Assembly: GCA_910575155.1 (NCBI GenBank)
Contig: CAJTDX010000022.1
Coordinates: 1-54,033, forward strand
Source of the DNA: Lachnospiraceae bacterium
Lineage (GTDB): Bacteria; Bacillota; Clostridia; Lachnospirales; Lachnospiraceae
DNA length: 54,033 nucleotides
Direction: 5' to 3'
This document shows positions 36,521 to 46,357 of the stretch, in pieces (positions within the stretch are counted from its first letter, which is position 1; every line of letters starts with the position of its first letter). Below the pieces are notes generated by a model. It was not told where the DNA came from and searched no databases. It saw only the letters and a list, made by a program, of their open reading frames with translations. The position numbers and the translations under genes are program-made.

Positions 36521-37030
36521 ATGAAACGTACAATCATTGATGCTAGTCAATTGGAATTAACAGAAAAAGTGGTATCAATTAAACGTGTAACGAAAGTTGT
36601 TAAAGGCGGACGTAATATGCGTTTTACAGCTTTGGTTGTTGTTGGCGACGGCAACGGTCATGTAGGTGCAGGTTTAGGTAAAGCGACTGAAATTCCTGAG
36701 GCAATCCGCAAAGGAAAAGAAGACGCAATGAAGAAACTGATTTCTGTAAAATTGGATGATAATAACAGTATTACGCATGACATTACCGGAAAGCATACCG
36801 GAGCGTCCGTATTATTAAAGAGAGCTCCCGAAGGTACTGGTGTAATCGCAGGCGGCCCGGCACGTAACGTGTGCGAGCTTGCAGGCATTAAAAACATCCG
36901 TACAAAATCATTAGGTTCCAACAATAAGCAGAACGTAGTGCTTGCTACGATTGATGCTTTAAGTCAGTTGAAATCTCCGGAAGAGGTAGCAAAACTCCGC
37001 GGTAAATCTGTGGAAGAGATACTCGGTTAA
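36521..37030 (+). CDS. rpsE: 30S ribosomal protein S5
   Basis: 169 residues with [17 protein letters not shown] and [17 protein letters not shown]; helps fidelity and mRNA helicase activity at the entry channel. Confidence 0.98.
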   Translation: MKRTIIDASQLELTEKVVSIKRVTKVVKGGRNMRFTALVVVGDGNGHVGAGLGKATEIPEAIRKGKEDAMKKLISVKLDDNNSITHDITGKHTGASVLLKRAPEGTGVIAGGPARNVCELAGIKNIRTKSLGSNNKQNVVLATIDALSQLKSPEEVAKLRGKSVEEILG

Positions 37031-37044
37031 GGAGGACAAGAAAG

Positions 37045-37227
37045 ATGGCAGAAAAATTAAAAATTACACTTGTGAAATCTACGATCGGCGCTGTTCCCAA
37101 GAACCGTAAGACAGTAGAAGCATTAGGTTTGAGAAAATTAAACCATAGTGTGGAAATGCCCGACAACGCAGCAGTCAGAGGTATGATTCAGAAGGTCAGA
37201 CATTTAGTGAAAGTAGAAGAAATTTAA
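37045..37227 (+). CDS. rpmD: 50S ribosomal protein L30
   Basis: 60 residues with [17 protein letters not shown]. Follows rpsE by 14 bases with AAGGAGG. Confidence 0.96.
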   Translation: MAEKLKITLVKSTIGAVPKNRKTVEALGLRKLNHSVEMPDNAAVRGMIQKVRHLVKVEEI

Positions 37228-37251
37228 TTAAGGAAGTAAGGAGGTGTCAGA

Positions 37252-37692
37252 ATGGACTTATCAAATTTAAAACCGGCAGAGGGTTCCAAACACAGCAATA
37301 ATTTCAGAAGAGGACGCGGACACGGTTCAGGAAATGGTAAGACAGCAGGTAAGGGGCATAAAGGTCAGAAGGCTCGTTCCGGAGCGCCAAGACCTGGTTT
37401 CGAAGGTGGTCAGATGCCATTATACAGAAGAATTCCCAAACGTGGATTTACGAACCGGAATTCAAAAGATATTGTCGGAATCAATGTAGACAGGCTGGAA
37501 GCATTCGACAATGATGCAGTAGTTACTGTGGAAGCTTTAATGGAAAAAGGAATTGTTAAGCATCCGCGGGATGGCGTTAAGATTCTTGGAAATGGTGAAC
37601 TGACGAAGAAGCTTACCGTACAGGTAAATGCTTTCAGCGCCGGTGCAAAGGAAAAGATTGAAGCCCTTGGCGGAAAAGCAGAGGTGATTTAA
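37252..37692 (+). CDS. rplO: 50S ribosomal protein L15
   Basis: 146 residues. The extended basic N-terminus [15 protein letters not shown] is typical, followed by [18 protein letters not shown]. The last stop base overlaps the secY start. Confidence 0.98.
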   Translation: MDLSNLKPAEGSKHSNNFRRGRGHGSGNGKTAGKGHKGQKARSGAPRPGFEGGQMPLYRRIPKRGFTNRNSKDIVGINVDRLEAFDNDAVVTVEALMEKGIVKHPRDGVKILGNGELTKKLTVQVNAFSAGAKEKIEALGGKAEVI

Positions 37693-39011
37693 TGCTGGAG
37701 ACACTTCGGAAGGCATTTAAAGTAAAAGATATTAGAAGCCGTATATTTTATACATTTTTAATGTTAATCGTCATCAGGATCGGCTCTCAGCTTCCTCTTC
37801 CTGGTGTAAACGGTGAAGTGATCGCAAACTGGTTTGCAAGCCAGGGAGCGGACGGGCTGAATTTCTTCAACGCAATTACAGGTGGTTCCTTTGAGCAGAT
37901 GTCGGTATTCGCCCTGAACATCACACCGTATATTACGTCTTCCATTATTATGCAGCTTCTTACCATTGCGATTCCAAAACTGGAGGAAATGCAGAAAGAT
38001 GGAGAAGACGGGCGTAAGAAAATTGCAGAGATTACACGTTATGTAACAGTAGTTCTGGCGTTGATTCAGTCTACCGCTATGGCGATTGGATTCGGCCGCA
38101 GCAACTATCTGGATAAGTTTGACGCACTGCATGTGATCATGATGGTTGCAAGTTTAACCGCAGGTTCTGCAGTTCTGATGTGGATTGGCGAGCGCATTAC
38201 GGAAAAAGGCGTGGGAAATGGTATCTCCATTGTCTTGACTATCAACATTATTTCACGTATTCCCGAAGATTTGATGACGCTTTACACACAGTTTATCAAA
38301 AATGCGCCGAATGTAGGAAATGCAATTATCGCAGCGCTTGTGATTCTTGCAGTTATCTTAGTAACCGTAGTATTTGTTATTATTCTTCAGGACGGACAGC
38401 GCAAAATCCCGGTGCAGTACAGTAAGAAAATTCAGGGAAGAAAACAGGTGGGCGGTCAGTCCAGCCATATTCCGCTGAAAGTCAACACGGCGGGCGTAAT
38501 TCCGATTATCTTTGCGCAGTCCATTATGCAGTTTCCAGTGGTAATTGCAACGATTATGGGAAAAGGGAACGGCACAGGCATCGGAAGTAAAATCCTTCAC
38601 GGTTTGTCCCAGTCCTATTGGTGCAATCCGGAGCAGCCCATTTACAGTATAGGTTTGGCAGTATACATTGTTCTGGTAGTTGCCTTTGCATATTTCTATA
38701 CTTCCATAACCTTTAATCCGTTGGAGATTGCCAATAATATGAAACGTCAGGGCGGTTTTATTCCGGGGATCAGACCTGGAAAGCCGACCAGCGATTATCT
38801 GACAAAGATTTTAAATTATATTGTATTTATCGGAGCTGTTGGTCTTACGATTGTAGCGGTTATTCCAATATTCTTCAATGGAATATTTAATGCAAACGTA
38901 TCCTTCGGCGGAACATCTATTATCATTATTGTCGGTGTTATAATTGAAACCTTAAAGCAGATTGAATCTCAGATGCTGGTACGCTATTATAAGGGATTTT
39001 TAAATGACTAG
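37692..39011 (+). CDS. secY: preprotein translocase channel subunit SecY
   Basis: The main pore subunit for protein export and membrane insertion. 439 residues with ten expected membrane segments, starting [20 protein letters not shown] (segment 1). Characteristic GITPYI-like [13 protein letters not shown] and the cytoplasmic loop [13 protein letters not shown]. It is coupled to rplO by a one-base overlap. Confidence 0.98.
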   Translation: MLETLRKAFKVKDIRSRIFYTFLMLIVIRIGSQLPLPGVNGEVIANWFASQGADGLNFFNAITGGSFEQMSVFALNITPYITSSIIMQLLTIAIPKLEEMQKDGEDGRKKIAEITRYVTVVLALIQSTAMAIGFGRSNYLDKFDALHVIMMVASLTAGSAVLMWIGERITEKGVGNGISIVLTINIISRIPEDLMTLYTQFIKNAPNVGNAIIAALVILAVILVTVVFVIILQDGQRKIPVQYSKKIQGRKQVGGQSSHIPLKVNTAGVIPIIFAQSIMQFPVVIATIMGKGNGTGIGSKILHGLSQSYWCNPEQPIYSIGLAVYIVLVVAFAYFYTSITFNPLEIANNMKRQGGFIPGIRPGKPTSDYLTKILNYIVFIGAVGLTIVAVIPIFFNGIFNANVSFGGTSIIIIVGVIIETLKQIESQMLVRYYKGFLND

Positions 39012-39022
39012 TTGTAGGAAAT

Positions 39023-39078
39023 GTGTACCTGAGAGGCGCCTTGCGGCGTCTCTCATGGTACACTATAGTCGTTTTTTG
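39023..39078 (+). terminator. long hairpin with T-run between secY and adk
   Basis: GTGTACC...GAGGCGCC-TTGC-GGCGTCTC...GGTACAC (39023-39063) forms a long stem with one small mismatch region, followed by GTTTTTT (39071-39077). It may end or partly reduce transcription into adk, or be a processing site. Confidence 0.6.
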
Positions 39079-39130
39079 GGAACATAAATATGGTTTCATA
39101 TATGAAACAGCAAGAATGGAGGAACAGCTT

Positions 39131-39775
39131 ATGAAAATTATTATGTTAGGAGCACCTGGAGCAGGAAAAGGAACACAGGCAAAACAGATTGCGGATAAGT
39201 ATTCGATCCCGCATATTTCAACCGGGGATATTTTCCGCGCAAATTTAAAAGCAGGAACGGAGCTGGGCAAGAAGGCAAAAGAGTATATGGATCAGGGACT
39301 TTTAGTTCCGGATGAGCTGACATGTGATCTTGTTATGGACCGTATTAGCCAGGATGACTGCAAAAATGGGTTTGTACTGGATGGTTTTCCAAGAACCATT
39401 CCCCAGGCAGAGGCGTTGGATGCAGCGCTTACAAAAATCGGACAGAAGATGGATTATGCAGTCGACGTAGATGTTCCGGACGATAATATTATTAACAGAA
39501 TGTCAGGAAGACGCGCATGTCTCAATTGTGGCGCAACCTATCATATTGTTTCCATTCCGACTAAAACAGAGGGCGTATGCGACCGTTGCGGAAACCCGGT
39601 AGTATTAAGAGACGATGACCAGCCGGAAACAGTAAAGAAACGTCTGGAAGTGTATCATGCACAGACGCAGCCTTTGATTGATTATTATAAAAAACAGAAT
39701 ATTTTAAAGAGTGTAGATGGAACACAGCCAATGGAAGAGGTATTTCGTGCCATTGTGGAAATTTTAGGAGCGTAA
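39131..39775 (+). CDS. adk: adenylate kinase
   Basis: Interconverts ATP + AMP and 2 ADP. 214 residues from ATG 39131. P-loop [15 protein letters not shown], and the long LID with four Cys (CLNC and CDRC near residues 130 and 150) that bind zinc, as in many Gram-positives. A longer upstream frame overlaps the hairpin and is not used. Confidence 0.97.
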   Translation: MKIIMLGAPGAGKGTQAKQIADKYSIPHISTGDIFRANLKAGTELGKKAKEYMDQGLLVPDELTCDLVMDRISQDDCKNGFVLDGFPRTIPQAEALDAALTKIGQKMDYAVDVDVPDDNIINRMSGRRACLNCGATYHIVSIPTKTEGVCDRCGNPVVLRDDDQPETVKKRLEVYHAQTQPLIDYYKKQNILKSVDGTQPMEEVFRAIVEILGA

Positions 39776-39778
39776 AAT

Positions 39779-40528
39779 ATGTCAGTATCAATTAAATCTG
39801 CCAGAGAGATTGAGTTAATGAGGGCAGCAGGAAAAATCCTGGCAAAGGTTCATGAAAATCTGGGAAAGGAGCTGAGAGAGGGAATGTCCACGCTGGAGAT
39901 TGATCGTCTGGGCGACGAGATTATCCGCAGTTATGGATGTATTCCTTCCTTTAAAAATTACAATGGATATCCGGCCTCGGTGTGCGTGTCAGTGAACGAT
40001 GAAGTGGTTCATGGCATTCCCACGAAAAAACGCCTGATTCAGGAAGGCGACATTGTAAGCCTGGATATCGGCGTAATTTATAAAGGCTACCATTCGGACG
40101 CGGCGCGTACCCATGGAATTGGTGAAATTTCTCAGGAAGCTGCATTATTAATAGAAAGAACCCGGCAGTGTTTTTTTGAAGGCATAAAATATGCAAAAGA
40201 GGGAAATCATCTGCATGAGATTTCAAATGCGATTAGTGCGTATGCGGAGAGTTTTGGCTACGGCGTGGTGCGCGACCTGGTTGGACACGGCATCGGCACC
40301 CATTTGCACGAAGATCCCCAGATTCCTAACTTTGCCCAGAAAAGCAGAGGAGTGCGTCTGAAAGCAGGAATGACATTGGCGATTGAACCTATGATCAATG
40401 CAGGGCGTTTTGATGTGGAATGGCAGAATGACGACTGGACAGTGGTAACCCAGGATCATTCTTTATCTGCTCATTACGAAAATACCGTTTTGGTTACATC
40501 CGGAGAACCAGAAATATTAAGCCTTTAA
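39779..40528 (+). CDS. map: methionine aminopeptidase, type I
   Basis: Removes the initiator Met from new proteins. 249 residues with metal ligands in SLDIGVIYKGYHSDAART, GHGIGTHLHEDP, IEPMI and an ETVL-like NTVLV (E to N in the usual E-N-T-V motif is normal alignment variation). It starts three bases after adk. Confidence 0.96.
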   Translation: MSVSIKSAREIELMRAAGKILAKVHENLGKELREGMSTLEIDRLGDEIIRSYGCIPSFKNYNGYPASVCVSVNDEVVHGIPTKKRLIQEGDIVSLDIGVIYKGYHSDAARTHGIGEISQEAALLIERTRQCFFEGIKYAKEGNHLHEISNAISAYAESFGYGVVRDLVGHGIGTHLHEDPQIPNFAQKSRGVRLKAGMTLAIEPMINAGRFDVEWQNDDWTVVTQDHSLSAHYENTVLVTSGEPEILSL

Positions 40529-40541
40529 GGAGGAGAACCGG

Positions 40542-40835
40542 ATGGACATTAAATTAGCGATTTCCAGGTCTGGACATGACAAAGACAGGATCTATGTAAT
40601 TATAAAAGAAGAAGCCAATTTGGTTTATCTGGCAGACGGCAAATTAAAGCCTGTGGAAAAGCCGAAAAGAAAAAACAGAAAACATATTCAAATAATTAAG
40701 AAGCTTCCGAAAGAGATTACAGAAGTCTTTACGCAGGAGAATTTTCGGAATGAAGAAGTAAAAAGAGCCATAAAGCTTTATCGGAAAAGCGTGGAATATC
40801 AGGAGGAAAAAAATGTCAAAAGCAGATGTAATTGA
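40542..40835 (+). CDS. KOW-domain RNA-binding protein, 97 aa
   Basis: A small basic protein with a KOW-like beta core ([21 protein letters not shown]) and a Lys/Arg-rich middle ([19 protein letters not shown]). Related proteins occur here, between map and infA, in Clostridia. Exact function unknown; likely binds rRNA or ribosome. AAGGAGGAG is upstream, and its end overlaps infA by 23 bases. Confidence 0.85.
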   Translation: MDIKLAISRSGHDKDRIYVIIKEEANLVYLADGKLKPVEKPKRKNRKHIQIIKKLPKEITEVFTQENFRNEEVKRAIKLYRKSVEYQEEKNVKSRCN

Positions 40836-41031
40836 AGTAGAAGGAACCGTAGTGGAGAAATTACCGAATGCTATGTTTCAGGTTGAACTTGAGAACGGGC
40901 ATCAGATTCTGGCGCATATCAGCGGAAAGCTGAGAATGAATTTTATTCGTATATTGCCAGGGGATAAAGTAACCATTGAGATGTCTCCATATGATCTCAC
41001 AAAAGGCAGGATTATCTGGAGAGACAAGTAA
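40813..41031 (+). CDS. infA: translation initiation factor IF-1
   Basis: 72 residues with [18 protein letters not shown] and [13 protein letters not shown]. One OB-fold; blocks the ribosomal A site in initiation. GGAGG precedes the ATG. Confidence 0.97.
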   Translation: MSKADVIEVEGTVVEKLPNAMFQVELENGHQILAHISGKLRMNFIRILPGDKVTIEMSPYDLTKGRIIWRDK

Positions 41032-41068
41032 AACTAAATAAGATACTATTTTACGAAAGATAAGTAAA

Positions 41069-41115
41069 GGGTATAAAAGATTTGAAGTTTTGCTTGAATT
41101 TTTTATACCCTGTTT
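41069..41115 (+). terminator. terminator-like hairpin after infA
   Basis: GGGTATAAAA (41069-41078) and TTTTATACCC (41101-41110) are perfect inverted repeats with a 22-base AT-rich loop, followed by TGTTTTAATT. It lies between infA and the sigma gene and may reduce read-through. Confidence 0.5.
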
Positions 41116-41134
41116 TAATTGGAGGGATTATAAA

Positions 41135-41695
41135 GTGTATCAATATCTGCTATTGCTGGATACTGAGCAGGAAAGGGAATTTTTTAAGAAGCTGTATAAG
41201 GAGCATTTGAAAGAAATGTATTTTACGGCTTTGAAGATATTGCACAATGAGTCTGATGCGGAAGATATGGTGCATGAGACATTTTTAACATTAACAGAAC
41301 ATTTGTCGAAGATGATGAATAATCCGCCGCAGAAGAGCTGGAATTTTATACTTACTATTCTGAAACATAAATGCTACAATTTACATAAAAAGAAGAAATG
41401 GGTAATGGATGACGATACAGAATTGGAGAATATAAAAGATATATTCAATGAAAAGCCCGACGACAGAATGGAACGGCTGGAGAAGAAAGATTTGGTGCTG
41501 AAATTAGTAAAACAGATGAAACAATCCTATCAGGAAGTATTGCTCCTGCAATATTATCATGAGCTGGAAATCGCAGAAATTGCTGAGGTTCTGGGAGAGA
41601 CGCCTGATAATATCAGACATATTTCCATGAGGGCTAAGAAGAAAATGTCTAAGATTTTAAAGAAATATGGAGTTGAGGATTCGCATGGGATTTAA
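41135..41695 (+). CDS. ECF-like RNA polymerase sigma factor, 186 aa
   Basis: GTG start at 41135, eight bases from GGAGGG; longer frame to 41090 is inside the hairpin. Region 2: FFKKLYKEHLKEMYFTAL and DAEDMVHETFLTLTEHL (residues about 20-60). Region 4: LQYYHELEIAEIAEVLGE then ISMRAKKKMSKI (about 140-180). An anti-sigma factor would be expected next to it; none is in view, and the next gene is a zinc-ribbon protein. Its place inside the ribosomal cluster is odd. Confidence 0.85.
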   Translation: MYQYLLLLDTEQEREFFKKLYKEHLKEMYFTALKILHNESDAEDMVHETFLTLTEHLSKMMNNPPQKSWNFILTILKHKCYNLHKKKKWVMDDDTELENIKDIFNEKPDDRMERLEKKDLVLKLVKQMKQSYQEVLLLQYYHELEIAEIAEVLGETPDNIRHISMRAKKKMSKILKKYGVEDSHGI

Positions 41696-41768
41696 ATTTC
41701 TGTAATAGTTCTGCTTTGGATTTTTGCGTTCAATTTTATAAAAGAGGGTGAATATTATTAGCCACGGT

Positions 41769-41798
41769 TTGTCGAAAACTCTTATATTAGTGTACAAT
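41769..41798 (+). promoter_or_regulatory. promoter of the zinc-ribbon gene
   Basis: TTGTCG (41769-41774), 18-base spacer, TACAAT (41793-41798), about 80 bases ahead of the start. Confidence 0.5.
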
Positions 41799-41881
41799 GA
41801 CAGAGAGTTATCAGAAAAACAATATATATTACAGCGATCTCCAGTTTACTGCTGGAATAGAAGCGTTTATAAGGAGTGGCT

Positions 41882-42325
41882 ATGGAAAATAATTATTTAG
41901 AAAAATTAATGTATAATAAGCCGGGCAGATGCAATAAGTGCGGAGGTGATCTGGAATATCTGGGACTCGGCGAATATCGCTGTCTGGAATGTGGGAATGA
42001 GGTTCTGGATGATTATGCAAAAATAAGAAAATATTTTTCAGTACACGGCCCGGCTCCGGCAATTATAGTCGCAAGGGAAACAGGTATTTCCAGGAACAGG
42101 ATAGAGAGCCTTCTCAGAAAGGGTATTTCCGAAACGCCTTTAAACAATGATTCGGGAACTGTCTGTAAAAAGTGTGGGGGAAGAATAAATTTCGGCAGTT
42201 ACTGCGCAGGATGTTCCGGCGTTTTTTCCCAGGAAAGGAGCGGAAATAGAACGGCGTCAGCATCGAAAGAGACGAACCCGGGAAAACAGAATGGATTTGT
42301 AAATTATTTAAAAAAGAATAAGTAG
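41882..42325 (+). CDS. zinc-ribbon / winged-helix protein, 147 aa
   Basis: ATG at 41882 after AAGGAG. Two Cys clusters: CNKC and CLEC (about 17-38), and CKKC with CAGC (about 96-113), each likely to bind zinc. Between them is a helical segment (IRKYFSVHGPAPAIIVARETGISRNRIESLLRKG) resembling a winged helix. The layout recalls the flagellar-operon protein YvyF of Bacillus, though no flagellar gene is nearby; this is a similarity by eye. Poorly conserved polar tail. Confidence 0.7.
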   Translation: MENNYLEKLMYNKPGRCNKCGGDLEYLGLGEYRCLECGNEVLDDYAKIRKYFSVHGPAPAIIVARETGISRNRIESLLRKGISETPLNNDSGTVCKKCGGRINFGSYCAGCSGVFSQERSGNRTASASKETNPGKQNGFVNYLKKNK

Positions 42326-42371
42326 AGTTTTATAATCAGAGAATTAAAAAAGGATTTTCAGATGAAAAGAA

Positions 42372-42402
42372 GAGCCGCCGCGATCATTACGGCGGCTTTC
42401 TA
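42372..42402 (+). terminator. terminator hairpin before rpmJ
   Basis: GCCGCCG (42374-42380) and CGGCGGC (42390-42396) with a short loop and TTTC following. It separates the sigma/zinc-ribbon pair from rpmJ. Confidence 0.7.
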
Positions 42403-42453
42403 TATGTAAGCAATTGTTATAGAATCAATCGTTTGGAATTAAACACAAAACCC

Positions 42454-42482
42454 TTGATTTTTCCAGGCTTGGGTGTTATAAT
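42454..42482 (+). promoter_or_regulatory. strong promoter of rpmJ-rpsM-rpsK-rpsD-rpoA-rplQ
   Basis: TTGATT (42454-42459), 17 bases, consensus TATAAT (42477-42482). It would restart transcription of the alpha part of the cluster after the inserted genes. Confidence 0.78.
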
Positions 42483-42566
42483 ACTAGCTGAATGCTTTTG
42501 GAGCATAGCTTTTTTGCGCAAAAAATTGCGTAAAATCAGGCAGGAAAGCAGAAAGGAGGAAACGCT

Positions 42567-42680
42567 GTGAAGGTAAGATCATCCGTAAAACCTATTTGCG
42601 AAAAGTGCAAGATCATTAAGAGAAAAGGAAGTATCCGAGTGATTTGTGAGAATCCAAAGCATAAACAGAGACAGGGATAA
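42567..42680 (+). CDS. rpmJ: 50S ribosomal protein L36 (zinc form)
   Basis: 37 residues, GTG start at 42567 after [28 protein letters not shown] carries the first Cys pair, followed by a third Cys and a His ([10 protein letters not shown]) for zinc. Normally directly after infA; here more than 1.5 kb away. Confidence 0.95.
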   Translation: MKVRSSVKPICEKCKIIKRKGSIRVICENPKHKQRQG

Positions 42681-43003
42681 CCAGAAATCCTTATTGACTG
42701 TTTAGCAAATTTATTTATGTGCGGCTGTAGTAAATGTGCGTTAAGCATTTTTACTATTCATAATAACCAGCGTGTACGGCTGTGTCCCTGTTTTTTGATA
42801 CCGAGGAAGCAGGGATCAAACAGTGCAGGAAAGACCCAAATGACAGTATACACACATTTCAGGACGAGCAACCGTAGCTGTATATGGTCATCTGATGTCA
42901 GCAGATTCTGTTGCGGATTCTGCAAAAATAATTGGCAGAGTGTGCCATAAAATATTGGAGATAATTACCAATTAACAAAAAAATATGGAGGTGTACGACA
43001 CAC
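42681..43003 (+). ncRNA. rpsM leader (323 bases) with possible pseudoknot
   Basis: No gene is seen here. TCCCTG (42785-42790) pairs with CAGGGA (42810-42815), and TTTGA (42794-42798) pairs with TCAAA (42816-42820); the crossing order is that of a pseudoknot. In E. coli the S4-binding leader before rpsM is a pseudoknot, so feedback control is conceivable. A weak TTGACT near 42694 has no good partner. Confidence 0.4.
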
Positions 43004-43372
43004 ATGGCTCGTATTGCAGGTGTAGATTTACCAAGAGAAAAACGTGTTGAGATAGGATTGACTTATATTTATGGTATCGGCAGAGTAAGCTCGAACCGTA
43101 TCCTTGCAGAGGCAAAAGTAAATCCGGATACTCGCGTCAGAGATTTAACTGATGAAGAAGTAAAGAGAATTAGTGAAGTAATAGATAAGACTCAGACAGT
43201 GGAAGGTGATTTGAGAAGAGAGATTGCTCTCAATATCAAGAGACTTCAGGAAATCGGATGCTATCGCGGAATCCGTCACAGAAAAGGCCTTCCTGTTCGC
43301 GGCCAGAAGACAAAGACCAATGCGAGAACCAGAAAAGGTCCGAAGAGAACTGTTGCAAATAAGAAGAAATAA
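43004..43372 (+). CDS. rpsM: 30S ribosomal protein S13
   Basis: 122 residues with [18 protein letters not shown] and [19 protein letters not shown]. Bridges 30S and 50S in the head. GGAGG upstream. Confidence 0.98.
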   Translation: MARIAGVDLPREKRVEIGLTYIYGIGRVSSNRILAEAKVNPDTRVRDLTDEEVKRISEVIDKTQTVEGDLRREIALNIKRLQEIGCYRGIRHRKGLPVRGQKTKTNARTRKGPKRTVANKKK

Positions 43373-43529
43373 GCGTTGAACACTCAGCGAACGCAAAGTG
43401 CAGGCCGGGCATAACGTTCCTGGCTGGAAAGCATATACAGGCAAAGGCAGCGTGACAGACGGGCGCAGCCGCCTTACAGGAAAACGTATCAGAATATATC
43501 AAATAAGAAGAAAGTAGGTTAGTTTAGAA
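43373..43529. repeat. rpsM-rpsK spacer flanked by a 14-base direct repeat
   Basis: The final rpsM codons contain CAAATAAGAAGAAA (43356-43369); the same 14 bases recur at 43500-43513 just before rpsK. The 144-base unit between them holds no gene; a partial duplication is likely. Confidence 0.5.
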
Positions 43530-43925
43530 ATGGCGAAAAACACTGCAAAAAAAGTGACAAAAAAGCGCGTAAAGAAAAACGTTGAACGGGGACAGGCGCA
43601 CATTCAGTCATCTTTTAACAATACAATCGTAACTATTACAGATGCTGAAGGAAATGCTTTATCATGGGCAAGTGCAGGCGGTCTTGGTTTTAGAGGTTCA
43701 AGGAAATCTACTCCTTATGCGGCACAGATGGCAGCAGAAACTGCTACGAAGGCAGCTCTTATTCATGGTTTAAAAACAGTAGACGTTATGGTAAAAGGAC
43801 CTGGTTCAGGACGTGAAGCAGCAATCCGTGCCCTTCAGGCATGCGGACTGGAAGTAACCAGCATCAAAGACGTTACTCCGGTACCTCATAACGGATGCCG
43901 CCCACCAAAACGCAGAAGAGTCTAA
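43530..43925 (+). CDS. rpsK: 30S ribosomal protein S11
   Basis: 131 residues: [19 protein letters not shown] and [13 protein letters not shown], ending KRRRV. Part of the platform that contacts mRNA in the E site. Confidence 0.98.
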   Translation: MAKNTAKKVTKKRVKKNVERGQAHIQSSFNNTIVTITDAEGNALSWASAGGLGFRGSRKSTPYAAQMAAETATKAALIHGLKTVDVMVKGPGSGREAAIRALQACGLEVTSIKDVTPVPHNGCRPPKRRRV

Positions 43926-43944
43926 TTAGGAGGTATAGGTTAAG

Positions 43945-44538
43945 ATGGCAATAAATAGAGTTCCAGTTCTTAAGAGATGCAGATCCCTTGGTTTAGATCC
44001 CATTTTTCTGGGAATAGATAAGAAGTCCAACAGACAGTTGAAAAGAGCCAACAGAAAGATTTCTGAGTATGGTCTTCAGCTGAGAGAGAAACAGAAAGCA
44101 AAATTTATTTACGGCGTATTGGAAAAGCCTTTCCACAATTATTATCTGAAGGCAGACAGGATGAAAGGTATGACAGGTGAAAATCTGATGATCATCCTTG
44201 AAAGCAGACTGGATAACGTTGTGTTCCGTTTAGGTCTTGCAAGAACCAGAAAAGAAGCAAGACAGATTGTTGACCACAAGCATGTACTGGTAAACGGCAG
44301 ACAGGTAAACATTCCCTCTTATCTGGTAAAAGCCGGAGATACAATTGAAATTAAGGAAAAATGCAAAGGTTCCCAGAGATACAAGGATATTCTTGAGGTG
44401 ACTGGCGGAAGATTAATACCAGACTGGCTGGATGTTGATCAGGAAAATCTGAAAGGTGCAGTAAAGGAATTACCGAACAGAGAAGCTATTGATGTTCCTG
44501 TCGATGAGATGCTTATCGTCGAGTTGTATTCTAAATAA
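43945..44538 (+). CDS. rpsD: 30S ribosomal protein S4
   Basis: 197 residues with an S4 RNA-binding fold ([19 protein letters not shown]). The N-terminus has only one Cys, so it is a zinc-free form. S4 controls ribosomal operons in other bacteria. AGGAGG precedes it. Confidence 0.97.
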   Translation: MAINRVPVLKRCRSLGLDPIFLGIDKKSNRQLKRANRKISEYGLQLREKQKAKFIYGVLEKPFHNYYLKADRMKGMTGENLMIILESRLDNVVFRLGLARTRKEARQIVDHKHVLVNGRQVNIPSYLVKAGDTIEIKEKCKGSQRYKDILEVTGGRLIPDWLDVDQENLKGAVKELPNREAIDVPVDEMLIVELYSK

Positions 44539-44579
44539 TAAGTAACAAGCAACGATACCCGAAAAGGAGGGACTTTGTA

Positions 44580-45539
44580 GTGTTCGATTTTGAAAAACCG
44601 AAAATTGAAATTGCACAAATTTCAGAAGACAAAAAGTACGGCCGATTTGTCGTAGAACCACTTGAAAGAGGCTATGGTACTACACTTGGTAATTCCTTGA
44701 GAAGAATTATGCTTTCTTCTTTACCAGGCGCAGCTGTCAGCCAGGTAAAAATCGAAGGTGTTTTGCATGAATTCAGTTCCATTCCAGGCGTCAAAGAAGA
44801 TGTAGCTGAAATTATTATGAACATCAAGAATCTGGCATTAAAAAACACCAGCCCAACAAACGAGTCTAAAGTTGCTTACATTGAATTTGAAGGTGAAGGC
44901 GTAGTTACAGCAGCAGATATCCAGATTGATCCGGATATTCAGGTGCTCAATCCGGATTTGGTAATCGCCCATTTAAACGGCGGCACAGATTCCAGACTGT
45001 ATATGGAATTGACAATTACCAAAGGCAGAGGCTACGTCAGCGCTGACAAGAATAAGAGTGAAGACGTACCCATTGGCGTGATTGCAATTGATTCCATTTA
45101 CACGCCTATTGAGCGTGTAAATCTTACTATTGAGAATACCCGTGTGGGACAAATTACAGACTATGACAAGCTTACTCTGGATGTATTTACCAACGGTACC
45201 TTAGAGCCGGACGAGGCAGTCAGTCTGGCGGCGAAAGTTCTGAGTGAGCATTTGAATCTGTTCATTGATTTGTCAGAGAATGCAAGAACTGCAGAAGTTA
45301 TGATTGAGAAGGAAGACAATGCCAAGGAAAAAGTTCTGGAAATGAATATTGATGAACTGGAATTGTCTGTTCGTTCTTATAACTGTCTGAAGCGCGCAGG
45401 GATTAATACGGTTGAAGAACTGACAAACAGAACACCGGAAGATATGATGAAAGTTCGAAATCTTGGCCGCAAGTCTCTGGAGGAAGTTCTGGCAAAATTA
45501 AAAGAATTAGGATTACAGTTAAATCCTGGCGAGGAATAG
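44580..45539 (+). CDS. rpoA: RNA polymerase alpha subunit
   Basis: GTG start at 44580 after AAAAGGAGG. 319 residues. N-terminal dimerisation domain ([17 protein letters not shown]) and C-terminal DNA/UP-element-binding domain (residues about 250-310, [18 protein letters not shown] and [11 protein letters not shown]). Confidence 0.98.
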   Translation: MFDFEKPKIEIAQISEDKKYGRFVVEPLERGYGTTLGNSLRRIMLSSLPGAAVSQVKIEGVLHEFSSIPGVKEDVAEIIMNIKNLALKNTSPTNESKVAYIEFEGEGVVTAADIQIDPDIQVLNPDLVIAHLNGGTDSRLYMELTITKGRGYVSADKNKSEDVPIGVIAIDSIYTPIERVNLTIENTRVGQITDYDKLTLDVFTNGTLEPDEAVSLAAKVLSEHLNLFIDLSENARTAEVMIEKEDNAKEKVLEMNIDELELSVRSYNCLKRAGINTVEELTNRTPEDMMKVRNLGRKSLEEVLAKLKELGLQLNPGEE

Positions 45540-45792
45540 GATTCTTTGACAGGATCCTGACAGACGGAATATGGAGTTTCGTTTGGGTTCCATCATATAT
45601 GTGAGGAGTATTCAAAGCAGGATACTGCTCCGGCTCATAGACGGCAGGGTTTATAAGACCAAAAGGCGAAGCCCTGTATATCCCGGACGGGATATTGCCT
45701 CAATGAGTGGCGTGTAATGTAACAGCAAACAGTATTTGTTGAATAAGACCAAAAGGCATCGGCAGATATTCCACAAATGGAGGATTATTAAA
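45540..45792 (+). promoter_or_regulatory. rpoA-rplQ spacer with direct repeat and hairpin
   Basis: The 253-base gap contains ATAAGACCAAAAGGC twice (45653-45667 and 45743-45757) and ATATCCC-GGAC-GGGATAT between them. Such a gap is unusual for these neighbouring genes. It might be a leader for L17 control; no match to a known element is claimed. Confidence 0.4.
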
Positions 45793-46329
45793 ATGGCAAA
45801 ATATAGAAAATTAGGCAGAACTTCTGATCAGAGAAAAGCTTTAATCAGAAATCAGGTTACTGCGCTGTTATACAATGGCAAGATTGTTACCACAGAAGCA
45901 AAGGCAAAGGAGATCCGTAAAGTTGCAGAAGGATTGATTGCCATGGCGGTAAAGGAAAGAGATAATTTTGAAGAAGTAACAGTAATGGCAAAAGTTCCGC
46001 GTAAGGACGCCAATGGCAAGAGAGTAAAAGAAGTTGTTGACGGCAAAAAGGTTACTGTTTATGATGAAGTAGAAAAGAAGATCAAAAAAGACCTTCCTTC
46101 CCGTTTACATGCCAGACGTCAGATGAACAAGGTTTTGTACTCTGTAACATCTGTACCGGCTGAAAACGCAGGAAAGAAGAAGAACACCAAGAAAATTGAC
46201 GTTGCAACCAAAGTATTTGACGAGATTGCTCCAAAATATGCAGATCGTAATGGTGGTTACACCAGAATCGTTAAAATCGGTCAGCGTAAAGGTGACGGCG
46301 CTTTAGAGGTTCTTCTTGAGTTAGTATAA
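45793..46329 (+). CDS. rplQ: 50S ribosomal protein L17, extended form
   Basis: ATG at 45793 after GGAGG; longer frame to 45736 ignored. 178 residues versus about 127 in E. coli; the extra part is a Lys-rich insertion around residues 55-115 (VMAKVPRKDANGKRVKEVV). Core motifs KYRKLGRTSDQRKALIRN and GGYTRIVKIGQRKGDGA are complete. Last gene of the cluster. Confidence 0.96.
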   Translation: MAKYRKLGRTSDQRKALIRNQVTALLYNGKIVTTEAKAKEIRKVAEGLIAMAVKERDNFEEVTVMAKVPRKDANGKRVKEVVDGKKVTVYDEVEKKIKKDLPSRLHARRQMNKVLYSVTSVPAENAGKKKNTKKIDVATKVFDEIAPKYADRNGGYTRIVKIGQRKGDGALEVLLELV

Positions 46330-46357
46330 GAATCGGAAATTTTACAAATAAAATTTG

